From Candidatus Nitrososphaera evergladensis SR1 (GTDB lineage: Archaea > Thermoproteota > Nitrososphaeria > Nitrososphaerales > Nitrososphaeraceae), in NCBI RefSeq assembly GCF_000730285.1, contig NZ_CP007174.1, positions 682,001-746,000 on the forward strand: DNA of 64,000 nucleotides, read 5' to 3'. Both the position numbers and the translations under genes were made by a program. Below the pieces are notes generated by a model that was not told the origin of the DNA, ran no database searches, and was given only the letters and a program-made list of their open reading frames with translations. Positions 51,204 through 59,661 of the stretch are shown here, piece after piece. Within the stretch, counting starts at the first letter, position 1. The number at the start of each line of letters is the position of its first letter.

Positions 51204-52328
51204 ATGGCGCCCAGCGCAGTGCAGATGGTGAGGGGGCCTGCCACCGTGCAAGTCATTGGTAGGTGTCATGTACTTGGGATGGACGTATCGCTGCGTACGA
51301 TTGAGGTGAGGGCTGGAAAGGCACTGCCTTTTGAACTGGATGCGGACTGCAAGCTTGACGTGCAGGGCGGCGAGTCGTGGATCGCAGGCGCCGACAACGC
51401 CGGCACTTGCATGTGGCAAGAAATCGCAGAAAACATTTTGGCGCTTGGCAGCGCAGCAGCAACAACCGTGGTGGTGATGGTAGTCGGCGCAACAGACACG
51501 GGCAAGTCTACCTTTTCAACCTACCTTGCAAACCTTGCCCTTGGCCGCGGCATAGTACCATGCATAGTTGACGGCGACATCGGCCAGGGCGACCTTGCGC
51601 CGCCGACGGCCCTTGGCGCGGCAGTCATCAAGGAACAGGTTGTTGACCTGCGGGATGCGCAAGCCGGCCTTTTTGAGTTTGTTGGCGCGATAACTCCTGC
51701 CGGCGCAGAAAAGCTGGTGGCGCAAAAGCTAAAGTCGCTCGTTGGCAGGATGAAGAAGACGATGATGATGACGACAACAGCAACGCCTGCAGCAGCAAGC
51801 CTGAAAATAGTCAACACGGACGGCTATTCTGATCCTTTGTACAAGTGGATGCTTGCAAGCGTTGTTTCGCCTGACGTTGTCATCTGCATGGGGCAGGACA
51901 GCAGCAACAACAATAACGACCTTGCCCGTGCGCTTTTGAGTCGGTGGGAGTTGTTCGTGGCACCTTCATCGAGCGCGCAGGTATTAAAAACACATTCTGA
52001 AAGGGTGGGCCGCCGGATGGAGCAGTACATCAGGCATGTCGGAGACGGGCTAGTCTCAAAAAGCACGGACGCGGCACGCTTTTTCTATCGAAACAGGCCT
52101 ATCCCGCGGAATGCCGTGCTTGCGCTTGGACCGGAAGGGATGTTCGTAGCGCTTGGCTCGCGGCGCAGGATCGCCGGCTTTGGCGTGATAGAGTCGATGG
52201 ATGCACACCAAGTATCAATAAGGACGGGCGTGCAGGATTTCTCTACAATCCATGCAAGCGAGATCCGGCTGCGCAAAAACCACGAAGAAAGGATCACCTT
52301 CTTTTCTTCCCAAGCACGGGGTCCCTGA
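51204..52328 (+). CDS. Clp1/Grc3-type polynucleotide 5'-kinase
   Basis: 374 residues from ATG 51204 (MAPSAVQM); GTG 51159 is an alternative. The P-loop is GATDTGKST, followed by DGDIGQGD (Walker B-like) and the switch region VDLRDAQAGLFEF, all as in the Clp1/Grc3 family of RNA 5'-hydroxyl kinases. A low-complexity stretch (MKKTMMMTTTATPAAAS, DNA 51750-51805) and a later SSNNNN run are unlike most relatives. In archaea these kinases are linked to tRNA or rRNA processing. The last 35 bases overlap queC on the other strand. Confidence 0.85.
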   Translation: MAPSAVQMVRGPATVQVIGRCHVLGMDVSLRTIEVRAGKALPFELDADCKLDVQGGESWIAGADNAGTCMWQEIAENILALGSAAATTVVVMVVGATDTGKSTFSTYLANLALGRGIVPCIVDGDIGQGDLAPPTALGAAVIKEQVVDLRDAQAGLFEFVGAITPAGAEKLVAQKLKSLVGRMKKTMMMTTTATPAAASLKIVNTDGYSDPLYKWMLASVVSPDVVICMGQDSSNNNNDLARALLSRWELFVAPSSSAQVLKTHSERVGRRMEQYIRHVGDGLVSKSTDAARFFYRNRPIPRNAVLALGPEGMFVALGSRRRIAGFGVIESMDAHQVSIRTGVQDFSTIHASEIRLRKNHEERITFFSSQARGP

Positions 52329-52953
52329 TGCCAAGGGCTGAAAACGCCTCCAGACGCTGCCTGCACGCGTAGCACCTTTCGCAGGGAAGCTCGCCTTCCT
52401 GATGGCAGCTCCATGTCATCTCTATTGGGACATGCAGCTTGCGCGCAAGCATTATGACAGCCTTTCTGTCCATCTCCGCCAGAGGGAGCACTATCTGGTA
52501 CGGCCTGCCGTCGCACAGCAGGCAGCTTTCTGCAAAAAGCGAGTTCATCTTTTCAATGTACGTTCTGGACGCGTCCTTGAAGAATGACGCGTCGTGGCTG
52601 TTGTGGCCGCCCACTATCCACTTGGCATTGAGGTACTCTGCATAGTGCGCTGCTATGGAGTAGAACATCATGTTTCTTGCCGGCACGTACGAGGCCCATC
52701 TCAGGTCGGAGCCCTTTTCTTTCTTCATCTTGCCACCGCCGTCAAAGTCAGACGCCTCCTTTACAAACGGCACGTCGACCTCTATGACCTGCACGCCGGC
52801 CTTTTCTGCAAGGAGCTGAGTAGCGCGCTTTTCCTTGTCAAGCCTACCAAAATAGTTGAACGTGATTGCGGAAACCGAAAACCTTTCAATGGCCCAGTAG
52901 AGGCAAGTGGCTGAATCCAGCCCGCCTGAGAGCATGACCAGGGCCTTGTCCAT
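52294..52953 (-). CDS. queC: 7-cyano-7-deazaguanine (preQ0) synthase
   Basis: 219 residues. The PP-loop SGGLDS is at 9-14, the zinc cluster WSCHQEGELPCERCYAC (Cys-x7-Cys-x2-Cys-x2-Cys) is at the end, and YVPARNMMFYSIA is the substrate region. QueC makes preQ0 from 7-carboxy-7-deazaguanine; archaea use preQ0 for archaeosine in tRNA. Its ATG directly follows the queD stop (TAGATG), so the two genes form one unit in the order QueD then QueC. Length is normal. Confidence 0.95.
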   Translation of the reverse strand: MDKALVMLSGGLDSATCLYWAIERFSVSAITFNYFGRLDKEKRATQLLAEKAGVQVIEVDVPFVKEASDFDGGGKMKKEKGSDLRWASYVPARNMMFYSIAAHYAEYLNAKWIVGGHNSHDASFFKDASRTYIEKMNSLFAESCLLCDGRPYQIVLPLAEMDRKAVIMLARKLHVPIEMTWSCHQEGELPCERCYACRQRLEAFSALGIRDPVLGKKRR

Positions 52954-53790
52954 CTAACCCTTTTTCTCTTCCTTCTTGACGCCCGCTATGATGTGCGCGC
53001 CCTTGTTGACGCCTTCGTAAATGTAGACGCCAAGCGCCTCCACGTTTGGAGGCATACGCGGCGCAAGCAGCCTGATTATTTCTGTCGACAGGTTTTCCAC
53101 CGTCGCCTCGCCGGGCATCAGCCAAGTCGTCATCTTGGGCAGCTGCAAATTGAAATATCCACGTGGTCCCTGAAATGAGACGTAATAGTGCGTGTCGTCT
53201 TCTTTTTCCAGATACTTTTTGTTGATGAAGAACTTGTGGTCTATCATATTGATGGTATCTTTGATTATGCGCTTTGCCTCGCCAAAGTCGACTACCAAGT
53301 TGTTCTTCATGCTCCCTATTATCTCGACCATGACAGTCGACGTGTGGCCGTGCAACACCGAGCATTTTTCCACGAGCGGAAGTATGTGCGCATAGTCAAA
53401 CGCAAGCGACGGGTCCTCGATAAAGATAGAGCCTGTCTGCGTCCGCTCTGACTCGTCGTAAAAGAACATCGAGTCTATCTCGTCCACTTTGCTGGAATAT
53501 TTAGAGTGGCCTATTGCGACGATGTCAAGCACCTGCATCTCTTCCTTTATCCTGCGGAACTTTGCCGCGTCCGCTTCTGAATCGACGACCTCTATGTGCC
53601 TGCTGCCTGCTACAAAATCCACGCGCACGACCTTGCCATCCGGCAGCGTCACGGGCTGGTCATACTTGTAGTCATGGCCTAGAAAGTCAAGCATCCGTGC
53701 AACTGACAGCTCGGCTCTTGTACGCATAAGATTGCCCTTACTGTCGAGGTAGCGCAGATCGCTGTTCAAAACGACCCGTTCGGTGGGCAT
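52954..53790 (-). CDS. queD: QueD-like 6-carboxytetrahydropterin synthase with extra N-terminal nuclease-fold-like domain
   Basis: 278 residues, twice the QueD length. The second half is QueD: His135 (FDYAHILP), Cys143 and the zinc histidines in CSVLHGH (147 and 149), VDFGEAKRIIKDTINMIDHKF and LMPGEATVENLSTEI. QueD makes 6-carboxytetrahydropterin from dihydroneopterin triphosphate, the first step to preQ0. The first 115 residues (RTRAELSVARMLDFLGHDY, VRVDFVAGSRHIEVVDSE) look like a PD-(D/E)xK nuclease-fold domain with Glu27, Asp58 and Glu67 but Val in place of the usual Lys. Its role is unknown. The gene is coupled to queC. Confidence 0.88.
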   Translation of the reverse strand: MPTERVVLNSDLRYLDSKGNLMRTRAELSVARMLDFLGHDYKYDQPVTLPDGKVVRVDFVAGSRHIEVVDSEADAAKFRRIKEEMQVLDIVAIGHSKYSSKVDEIDSMFFYDESERTQTGSIFIEDPSLAFDYAHILPLVEKCSVLHGHTSTVMVEIIGSMKNNLVVDFGEAKRIIKDTINMIDHKFFINKKYLEKEDDTHYYVSFQGPRGYFNLQLPKMTTWLMPGEATVENLSTEIIRLLAPRMPPNVEALGVYIYEGVNKGAHIIAGVKKEEKKG

Positions 53791-53922
53791 TAATTTGCTG
53801 CCTAACGTGAGCGGCTAGAGTCTATATAAATGGTATTTTTTGCCAGATACCGAATCCTTATTCGATAATCGCCAAACATAACTATTTTTAGGTACGTCTA
53901 GACACCAAAGAACACATACATT

Positions 53923-54177
53923 TTGTCCAATAACCAGAAAAATACAGGATCTATACCCGGCAAGGACCTTGGCAGGGCAATGAACAACCTGCGCAAGTCG
54001 CTTGGGCCTACCGTGGTGGACCTCCTCATAACGGACCTGCAGAGGCAGGGCATAACCCTTGCAGGCGGCGAATCGTACTCCATAAAGCAGGTGGAGGGGG
54101 CACTGAAAAAGACCTTTGGACAGGACGGGGGCGAGCTTTTAACGGACATGATAAGCAAGTCTTTGCAGGAACCGTGA
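53923..54177 (+). CDS. Small soluble protein, unknown
   Basis: 84 residues from TTG 53923 (MSNNQKNTGSIPG). It looks helical: DLGRAMNNLRKSLGPTVVDL, then LQRQGITLAGGESYSIKQVEG and FGQDGGELLTDMISKSL. No family is recognised. The start is tentative; the region upstream has a box-like TATTTTTAGG at about 53880. It is followed by the AsnB-like gene. Confidence 0.5.
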   Translation: MSNNQKNTGSIPGKDLGRAMNNLRKSLGPTVVDLLITDLQRQGITLAGGESYSIKQVEGALKKTFGQDGGELLTDMISKSLQEP

Positions 54178-54222
54178 TTACCGTTTTATTCAGGATCTGT
54201 ATTCTACCTGCCATACATACAC

Positions 54223-55020
54223 ATGTCGCTGCTACGTCAGGAACTAGAGTGCGCCCTGCACGATATAGTAAGAGCCGTCTTGCCGGAAAAAAATGTCGCA
54301 GTCGCGTTTTCCGGCGGAGTGGACAGCACGCTTCTGGCAGTCATTTGCCGCGACCTTGGCAAGCAGGTGACGCTTGTGACTGTGGGGTTTCCAGACTCGC
54401 ACGACGTTTCGTTCTCAAAAGAGATTGCGTCAAAGATCGGCCTGCCGCATAAAGTGGTCGAGCTTGACAGCCTTGATTTCAAAAAAGACCTTGCGCACGT
54501 CCTGCAGACGATAACATGCGGCAATACCTCTCATATCGAGAACTGCATCGCGTACTATTACATAGCGCAAGCTGCCGGCAAACTTGGGCTTTCGGTGGTG
54601 GCAAGCGCCAACGGTTGCGACGAGCTTTTCTGTGGCTACAACGGCTATCGGGCAGTCTACGACAAGGGGGAGTCCGCGATAATGGAGTACATGGAGTCCA
54701 AGATAAAAAACGAGCTTGTGCTGGTGCAGGAAATATCTGCCGTCGCAGCCGAGTTCTCGGTGCAGGTGCGCCAGCCCTTCCTCTCTACCGAGTTTGTCGA
54801 GTTTGCAAAAAAGGTGCCAATAGACCAAAAGATCAGAGGGGCAAACGACATGGTGCGAAAGCACATCCTGCGCCAGGCAGCCCTTTCTTTGGGCGTACCA
54901 GAAGAATCAGCACTCAAACCGAAAAAGGCGTTGCAGTACGGCTCGTATATACACAAAAATTACAAAAAATCTCCGTCCGCTAGGACAGACGGGAAAGAAA
55001 TGAAAAAAAGCGTGGTCTAG
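54223..55020 (+). CDS. PP-loop ATPase related to asparagine synthase (amidotransferase domain absent)
   Basis: 265 residues. The PP-loop is SGGVDS at 30-35, and the later GCDELFCGYNGY is the AsnB-type substrate/ATP motif. There is no N-terminal glutaminase domain, so ammonia is either free or comes from a partner. Such short AsnB-like proteins act in tRNA or cofactor modification as well as in amide formation; the exact reaction is unknown. A TTTTATTC box near 54183 supports the start. Length is shorter than AsnB but normal for this subgroup. Confidence 0.82.
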   Translation: MSLLRQELECALHDIVRAVLPEKNVAVAFSGGVDSTLLAVICRDLGKQVTLVTVGFPDSHDVSFSKEIASKIGLPHKVVELDSLDFKKDLAHVLQTITCGNTSHIENCIAYYYIAQAAGKLGLSVVASANGCDELFCGYNGYRAVYDKGESAIMEYMESKIKNELVLVQEISAVAAEFSVQVRQPFLSTEFVEFAKKVPIDQKIRGANDMVRKHILRQAALSLGVPEESALKPKKALQYGSYIHKNYKKSPSARTDGKEMKKSVV

Positions 55021-55030
55021 AAAGAGACGC

Positions 55031-55426
55031 CTAAGGCCCCTTTACGAGGATGCCTTTAAGCTCCTGGTTGTCCAGAAGGGTGTCGATAAGCTTTTGCTGC
55101 TCTTCCTTTGGAAGTTCGTTTGACATCTCGAGCGAGTCGATTGCCTTGAGCTTCCAAAAGTTGGTCAGCGCGTTGTCGACAGTCATCTGCGAGTCGTAGA
55201 CCACCTTGCCAAACGCGGTGAGGGTGTATTTGCCACTCTTTTTCCTAACAAGACCTGACTTTGTCATCCTTGAGAGCCTGGAATAATACTGCTTGCGTGT
55301 GAGCTTGGTCTTGCCCTTGAGGCTCTCGCTGTCGATGCTACCATGGGCAATGGTTCTGAAAAGTTCCATCGACCTGTCGTCTGAAATGGTCCTAAGGACT
55401 GTGGCTGTTGTCTGGGACTTGGCCAT
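55031..55426 (-). CDS. Winged-helix transcriptional regulator (thaumarchaeal type)
   Basis: 131 residues. The N-terminal wHTH (VLRTISDDRSMELFRTIAHG, TRKQYYSRLSRMTKSGLVRK) precedes a helical tail with FGKVVYDSQMTVDNALTNFWKLKAID. The same tail pattern, FGxxVxxS then a helix with WxLKAxDxL, occurs in the 56691 regulator, so the two are paralogues. The target is unknown. It lies next to the UbiA prenyltransferase gene, which may be regulated by one of them (inference). Confidence 0.75.
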   Translation of the reverse strand: MAKSQTTATVLRTISDDRSMELFRTIAHGSIDSESLKGKTKLTRKQYYSRLSRMTKSGLVRKKSGKYTLTAFGKVVYDSQMTVDNALTNFWKLKAIDSLEMSNELPKEEQQKLIDTLLDNQELKGILVKGP

Positions 55427-55554
55427 TTTACAACTTTACTCATAATCGTGAGCGTATTATAGCTTAGGTAACTTTTAGCAGTAGTTATGGCTAGAAAGTA
55501 TCCAGTTTTGGATACTATGTAGCCCTAAAAATACAGCCTAGTGGTCTCTATATG

Positions 55555-56517
55555 CTAGAGCATAAAGACTCCTATGGGAAGGCCTGAGAGCAGCATCAGG
55601 TCAAACGGAAGCAGCCTCTTGTGCTGTTTGCGAATGAAATCCTTGTCCTTTGCGCCCTTTATCGTCTTTGACAGCCTGATGACCATTAAGGCTGCAAATG
55701 CGCTTGAGAACGATGCCGTGACAATACCTATGCCGTCAAGTGCATAAATTGCCCAAGATATCCCGGCCATTCCAACTACCATCATCATGCCCATCTTGAT
55801 GGTGTTTTCTCTGCCTATGACTATTGGTATTGTCCGCCTTCCAGCAGCCTTGTCGCCATCGACGTCGCCTGTGTCATTTAAAACGGACGAAATAAACCTC
55901 ATCGTGCCTAGCATAAATGCGGCGTGTATGAACACAACAGGACTGCCAACAAGCGGATCAAGGCTATAGGCAGTCGTGGCGCCAAGGGCTGCGCAAAGCA
56001 TGTAGTAAAGTGCTATCACGACTGTTTTGATGAGAAACCTGTCGTCAAGCGCGATTTTTGGCGCAGAGTACATGATGCCTATTGCAAGCATTGGGGCGAC
56101 AAGGATCATGCTTGCAAAATTCGCTGTCGCAACTGAGAGCACCACTGCCAAAACATTGGTCCATGTAATAAAGATCCAGGCTTGCTTTTTGGTTACTTGG
56201 CCTGACGGCAACGGTCTCTTTTTGCCGTTTGCCCTGTCCAGGTCAACATCGAGGAGATCATTGAGAAGGAACATGCCAGTTGTTATCAACAATGAGATCA
56301 GAGGCAGTGGTACTATTCGTTGCACAAGGGTTGCAGCATTTGTTTCTGCCAGCATGGCATCGATGGTTCCTGGGACTAGGAGCAGTCCTGCCATCGTTGC
56401 TAGGGCGTATACGATGCCCCATTTCATGCGTGACTGGAACAGAACAAGCTGGGAATGTGCAAAAGAAACTTGGGCCTTTTGCCTGCCAGTTGGGTTCAGA
56501 CTTGTGATGATAGACAT
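55555..56517 (-). CDS. UbiA-family prenyltransferase (digeranylgeranylglyceryl phosphate synthase-like)
   Basis: 320 residues with eight or nine membrane helices. The two aspartate-rich motifs are LNDLLDVDLDRANGKKRPLPSG and LNDTGDVDGDKAAGRRTIP (parts quoted), as in archaeal UbiA enzymes. It transfers a prenyl group, most likely geranylgeranyl to a glycerol phosphate in membrane-lipid synthesis; MenA-like quinone prenylation is the alternative. An unusual feature is that the second motif is preceded by VNF-type linker changes; the enzyme class is certain but the acceptor is not. It lies between two paralogous regulators. Confidence 0.82.
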   Translation of the reverse strand: MSIITSLNPTGRQKAQVSFAHSQLVLFQSRMKWGIVYALATMAGLLLVPGTIDAMLAETNAATLVQRIVPLPLISLLITTGMFLLNDLLDVDLDRANGKKRPLPSGQVTKKQAWIFITWTNVLAVVLSVATANFASMILVAPMLAIGIMYSAPKIALDDRFLIKTVVIALYYMLCAALGATTAYSLDPLVGSPVVFIHAAFMLGTMRFISSVLNDTGDVDGDKAAGRRTIPIVIGRENTIKMGMMMVVGMAGISWAIYALDGIGIVTASFSSAFAALMVIRLSKTIKGAKDKDFIRKQHKRLLPFDLMLLSGLPIGVFML

Positions 56518-56690
56518 TGCATTGGCACCAAAGAAACACTTTGTAATGTGCTTTTTTTCAGAAAAGTCGCCAGTAACGGCAACTAATAATGTTTATTCTA
56601 CAAGAGTCCACACTAGATTTAAAGCAGGATTATATTGCTAGGTACTTTTCAGGTAGGAGGAAACAAAACTGATTCTATTGCTGGATAAAG

Positions 56691-57581
56691 TTACTTTTCC
56701 CTGATGCTGGTAAGAAGCCTTGGAATGACCGCATCCTTGGCTAGGCTGTTGTAGTAAGAAATCAGCCTCTCTGCAAGATAAGGATCGTCATAATGGGATA
56801 TGGCTAACGTGAACTCTTCTGGGTTGGTATAGTTTGTAGTCTCGTAACATACCATCCTTCCATCCACCACCATAAAGCTTGCAGGTATTTCCTTCTTTCT
56901 GAGATCAAACCACGGGGATTTCACAAGGGCGTTGACCATCTCGAAGGTCTCCCTGTTCGGCGGCGTTCTCAGGACCGCGTTCAATCTGCTCTCTACGGAG
57001 ATCTGGTCCGGGAGGCTGTCTAGCATGTGCACCGTCAGTCCTTCGGAAATTTTCTTGAATATTATCTTCGCAAAGTTTGGATCATGGTAGCGAGTAGCAA
57101 GATACACTTCTTTCTGCGCAATTCCTAAAAGCTTTATGACTTCTGCTACCAGTTGGCTGTAGTTCTTTACCACAGAAAAGCCTGACAGATGGGTAGAGTT
57201 TACAATATTTCTCAGGCTACTGCTCTGAATTATCTCGTTTATTACGGACTCTTTTTGATGCTGAGGAAAGTCTTGCCTTGTCTTCAAGACATCTACTGCC
57301 TTGAGGTTCCAATAGTTTGCCAGCATCTCTTCCAGCGTCTTGACGTGGCTGTTGCATACCAGCGAGCCAAAGGTGGTAGTAATGTAGATGTTTTCTCGCT
57401 TTTCGATCAAGCCTGCTTCCTTTAGGCGCTTGAGCCTGACGTAGAACTGCTTTTTGCTTAGATTGCCTGCGTAGCTATTAGAAGAGGCCTTGAAACCCGA
57501 ATAAGCCATTTTTAGTATGTTGACTGAATGCCTGTCTGCCAATATGGAGAAAACGTGCTGGATGTTGACCGGCTCTGACAT
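56691..57581 (-). CDS. Winged-helix regulator with TrmB/PLD-like C-terminal sensor domain
   Basis: 296 residues. The N-terminal wHTH (VFSILADRHSVNILKMAYSG, SKKQFYVRLKRLKEAGLIEK) is like that of the 55031 regulator and shares its following helix (SHVKTLEEMLANYWNLKAVD). The C-terminal 160 residues resemble TrmB-type sensor domains with a PLD-like motif (ATRYHDPNFAKIIFKK). The ligand is unknown. It is divergent from the lipase-like gene and probably controls a neighbour such as the UbiA gene; unproven. Confidence 0.75.
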   Translation of the reverse strand: MSEPVNIQHVFSILADRHSVNILKMAYSGFKASSNSYAGNLSKKQFYVRLKRLKEAGLIEKRENIYITTTFGSLVCNSHVKTLEEMLANYWNLKAVDVLKTRQDFPQHQKESVINEIIQSSSLRNIVNSTHLSGFSVVKNYSQLVAEVIKLLGIAQKEVYLATRYHDPNFAKIIFKKISEGLTVHMLDSLPDQISVESRLNAVLRTPPNRETFEMVNALVKSPWFDLRKKEIPASFMVVDGRMVCYETTNYTNPEEFTLAISHYDDPYLAERLISYYNSLAKDAVIPRLLTSIREK

Positions 57582-57687
57582 GTGCGACTATGGATAATCC
57601 CCATAGTATATAAATATTCGACTTTTGTCCAGTTCAAGCAACTTGGCAGCTATAGGTTCTACGTAATGCACCAGAGCCTGCGCTCTT

Positions 57688-58554
57688 CTAACGGAAAGAA
57701 CTCAGCCAATCCCGTATTGTGGAAATGAATCTTATCCTGGATTCTTCCGAGTATTTTGGCGAATCCTGATTAAAAAACATGGCATCGTAGAACCAGTGGT
57801 CACAGTCAAACATCTTTAATTCCTTGTTCTGGCTGCGAAGCATCTTGAGATATTCTTCAGATACTTGGGGGTAAACGTTTCTGTCCTTTTGCCCATGCAA
57901 GAGGAGGATAGGATCGACAATGTCTGCAAGCTCGGCAACTTTGCTGTTACGCGTTGCCAGGACGTCGACAAGAAACCTGTACGAGTATTCTGTATTGATC
58001 ATTTTCTTGCGCACAACCTCCTCAAATTCCTCGCCGCTTACTTTTGCGTATTGCGGAAGCACCTTCATCATGTCTGCGGTGCTGCGCGGAGTGAGTATCC
58101 TGCGCAATAACAGGTAGAGGAACATGCCGGCGCTGGGCTCGGTGTCTGACCTCTTGATGTTGTTTATGTGTATGTACGGGCACATTATTATCAAGCCGTC
58201 CACGCTGTTCTTGAAGGAGTGCGCGTACCAAAGAGCAAAGGTAGAGCCCATGCTGTGTGCCATTATAAAGACGCGTGATCCGCTCCTTTTCAGGTCAGCG
58301 ACGATTTGATTGATTGACTGGAGGCATTTTTCAAAATCCACGTCTCCTCTTGGGCCCTCTGATCCCCCGTGACCGGGCAGGTCCATGCTTAGTACGTTAT
58401 ACCCTGCCTGAGACAGTTTTGTCCCTACATAGGTGAATATCCTTGCGTTGGATGGTATTCCGTGGATGCAGAGGATTGTGTCATTTTTTGGATTCTGCGA
58501 TGGAAACTCGAAGACGTTTATCTTGCCGCTTGCAGTCTGGTAATGACAAGTCAA
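57688..58554 (-). CDS. Alpha/beta hydrolase, monoacylglycerol-lipase-like
   Basis: 288 residues. The nucleophile is Ser in AHSMGS, the oxyanion HGIP region is near the N-terminus, DLPGHGGSEGP and LLHGQKDRNVYP (catalytic Asp) follow, and the catalytic His is in CDHWFY. The cap is helical. It probably hydrolyses a monoacylglycerol, ester or similar small lipid. The start is a TTG at 58554 with an AT-rich box very close upstream, so transcription start is uncertain. It stands next to the methyltransferase gene on the same strand. Confidence 0.85.
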   Translation of the reverse strand: MTCHYQTASGKINVFEFPSQNPKNDTILCIHGIPSNARIFTYVGTKLSQAGYNVLSMDLPGHGGSEGPRGDVDFEKCLQSINQIVADLKRSGSRVFIMAHSMGSTFALWYAHSFKNSVDGLIIMCPYIHINNIKRSDTEPSAGMFLYLLLRRILTPRSTADMMKVLPQYAKVSGEEFEEVVRKKMINTEYSYRFLVDVLATRNSKVAELADIVDPILLLHGQKDRNVYPQVSEEYLKMLRSQNKELKMFDCDHWFYDAMFFNQDSPKYSEESRIRFISTIRDWLSSFR

Positions 58555-58660
58555 ATAAAGGAATCTCCCGCCCCTTCCCCTTTTTAGGTGTGGATAGCTT
58601 TGGCATAAGCATTCCGTTTATTGACCAGGAAATTCTGGCGTGACGCCAGCGATGATGCTG

Positions 58661-59473
58661 TTAGCCGCCGTCTTTCTTTCCAATTACGCTGAAAAACCGT
58701 GCGTAGGTTACAAAACTGTCTTTCTTTTTGGAAAGTTGCTTGAGGTCGCTAAACATCCTCTCATATTCGCTTTCCTTCATCACGCCATGCTGCAGGATCG
58801 CCGGCTTTAGGCTGTCTGCTATCCTCCACCCAAGCGAACATAGCGGCTCGTTGCCCATCATCAGGCAAGGCGCATAGCATTCTACGCTTGCATGCAGCGA
58901 TTCCTCCACCGCCATCTTGTACAGCTTTCTGCCTGCGAGCGGGTCGCCCCCTGATTTTCTCACAAGCGTTACAAAAGCCTCTCTGAGCGTGTCAACGCAT
59001 TCCTCGTGTGGATGAGATAGCCACGAATCCGGAGAATGATCAAGCTCTTGAATTACCACCGTTCCTCCGTCCCTGACCATGCCCTTCATTGCCTTTACCG
59101 CCTGCTTGGGGTCCTTTAGGTGCACAAACATGAACCTTGAAAATGCAAGGTCAAATTTATCGCTCTTTTCCTGTAATGACGATATTATGTCTTGATGGAT
59201 AAAGTCGACATTGGGAAAGGTGTTGACAGTACGGCAATACTGGAGATAGTTGTCGTCAATGTCTACGCCTGTAACATGCCCTTCTTTGCCTACCATCTGG
59301 GCCATCAGGCGAGTGACAGAGCCCGAGCCAGAACCAACATCTGCACAATCCATGCCCCTTCTTATTCCCGCTTTTAAAAGCGCGTCTCGTGAAAACGGTT
59401 CGAAAAATGACGCCTGTATGTCTAGCCTCTCGATCTCGCTTTTTCTGTTGCCAAGGACATAGCTGTCTGCCAT
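58661..59473 (-). CDS. Class I SAM-dependent methyltransferase
   Basis: 270 residues from ATG 59473 (MADSYVLGNRKSE), 24 bases after a box A (CTTAAAAGG, about 59492-59500), which favours this start over the GTG at 59488. The SAM motif is ADVGSGSGSVTRLMAQ, followed by VTGVDIDDNYLQYC and DLAFSRFMFVHLKDP. It resembles small-molecule (UbiE-like) methyltransferases. The second half has Cys pairs (ECYAPCLMMGNEPLC) of unknown role. The substrate is unknown. Confidence 0.85.
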   Translation of the reverse strand: MADSYVLGNRKSEIERLDIQASFFEPFSRDALLKAGIRRGMDCADVGSGSGSVTRLMAQMVGKEGHVTGVDIDDNYLQYCRTVNTFPNVDFIHQDIISSLQEKSDKFDLAFSRFMFVHLKDPKQAVKAMKGMVRDGGTVVIQELDHSPDSWLSHPHEECVDTLREAFVTLVRKSGGDPLAGRKLYKMAVEESLHASVECYAPCLMMGNEPLCSLGWRIADSLKPAILQHGVMKESEYERMFSDLKQLSKKKDSFVTYARFFSVIGKKDGG

Positions 59474-59634
59474 CTTGTTCTTTTTCACCTTTTAAGAGTG
59501 TATTTGCGTGAATATTCTAAAGTACATGTTACTATATGAGGCAAAAAGTGAGAAATTTCTCCAAGCTTCATTCTCGAAGGTATGTCATACTTTCTCTTAA
59601 CCTTTTTCTAAATTGACCGTGTGCGCCATCTTCA

Positions 59635-59657
59635 ATATAGACCAATATAGTCTATAT
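59635..59657. promoter_or_regulatory. TATA-bearing inverted repeat in a divergent promoter
   Basis: ATATAGAC (59635-59642) and GTCTATAT (59650-59657) form a perfect eight-base inverted repeat with a seven-base spacer that itself contains ATATA. Three TATA-like elements thus lie within 25 bases before the 59662 gene. A dimeric regulator or competing TATA boxes could act here; function is inferred from position only. Confidence 0.35.
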
Positions 59658-59661
59658 AGAA

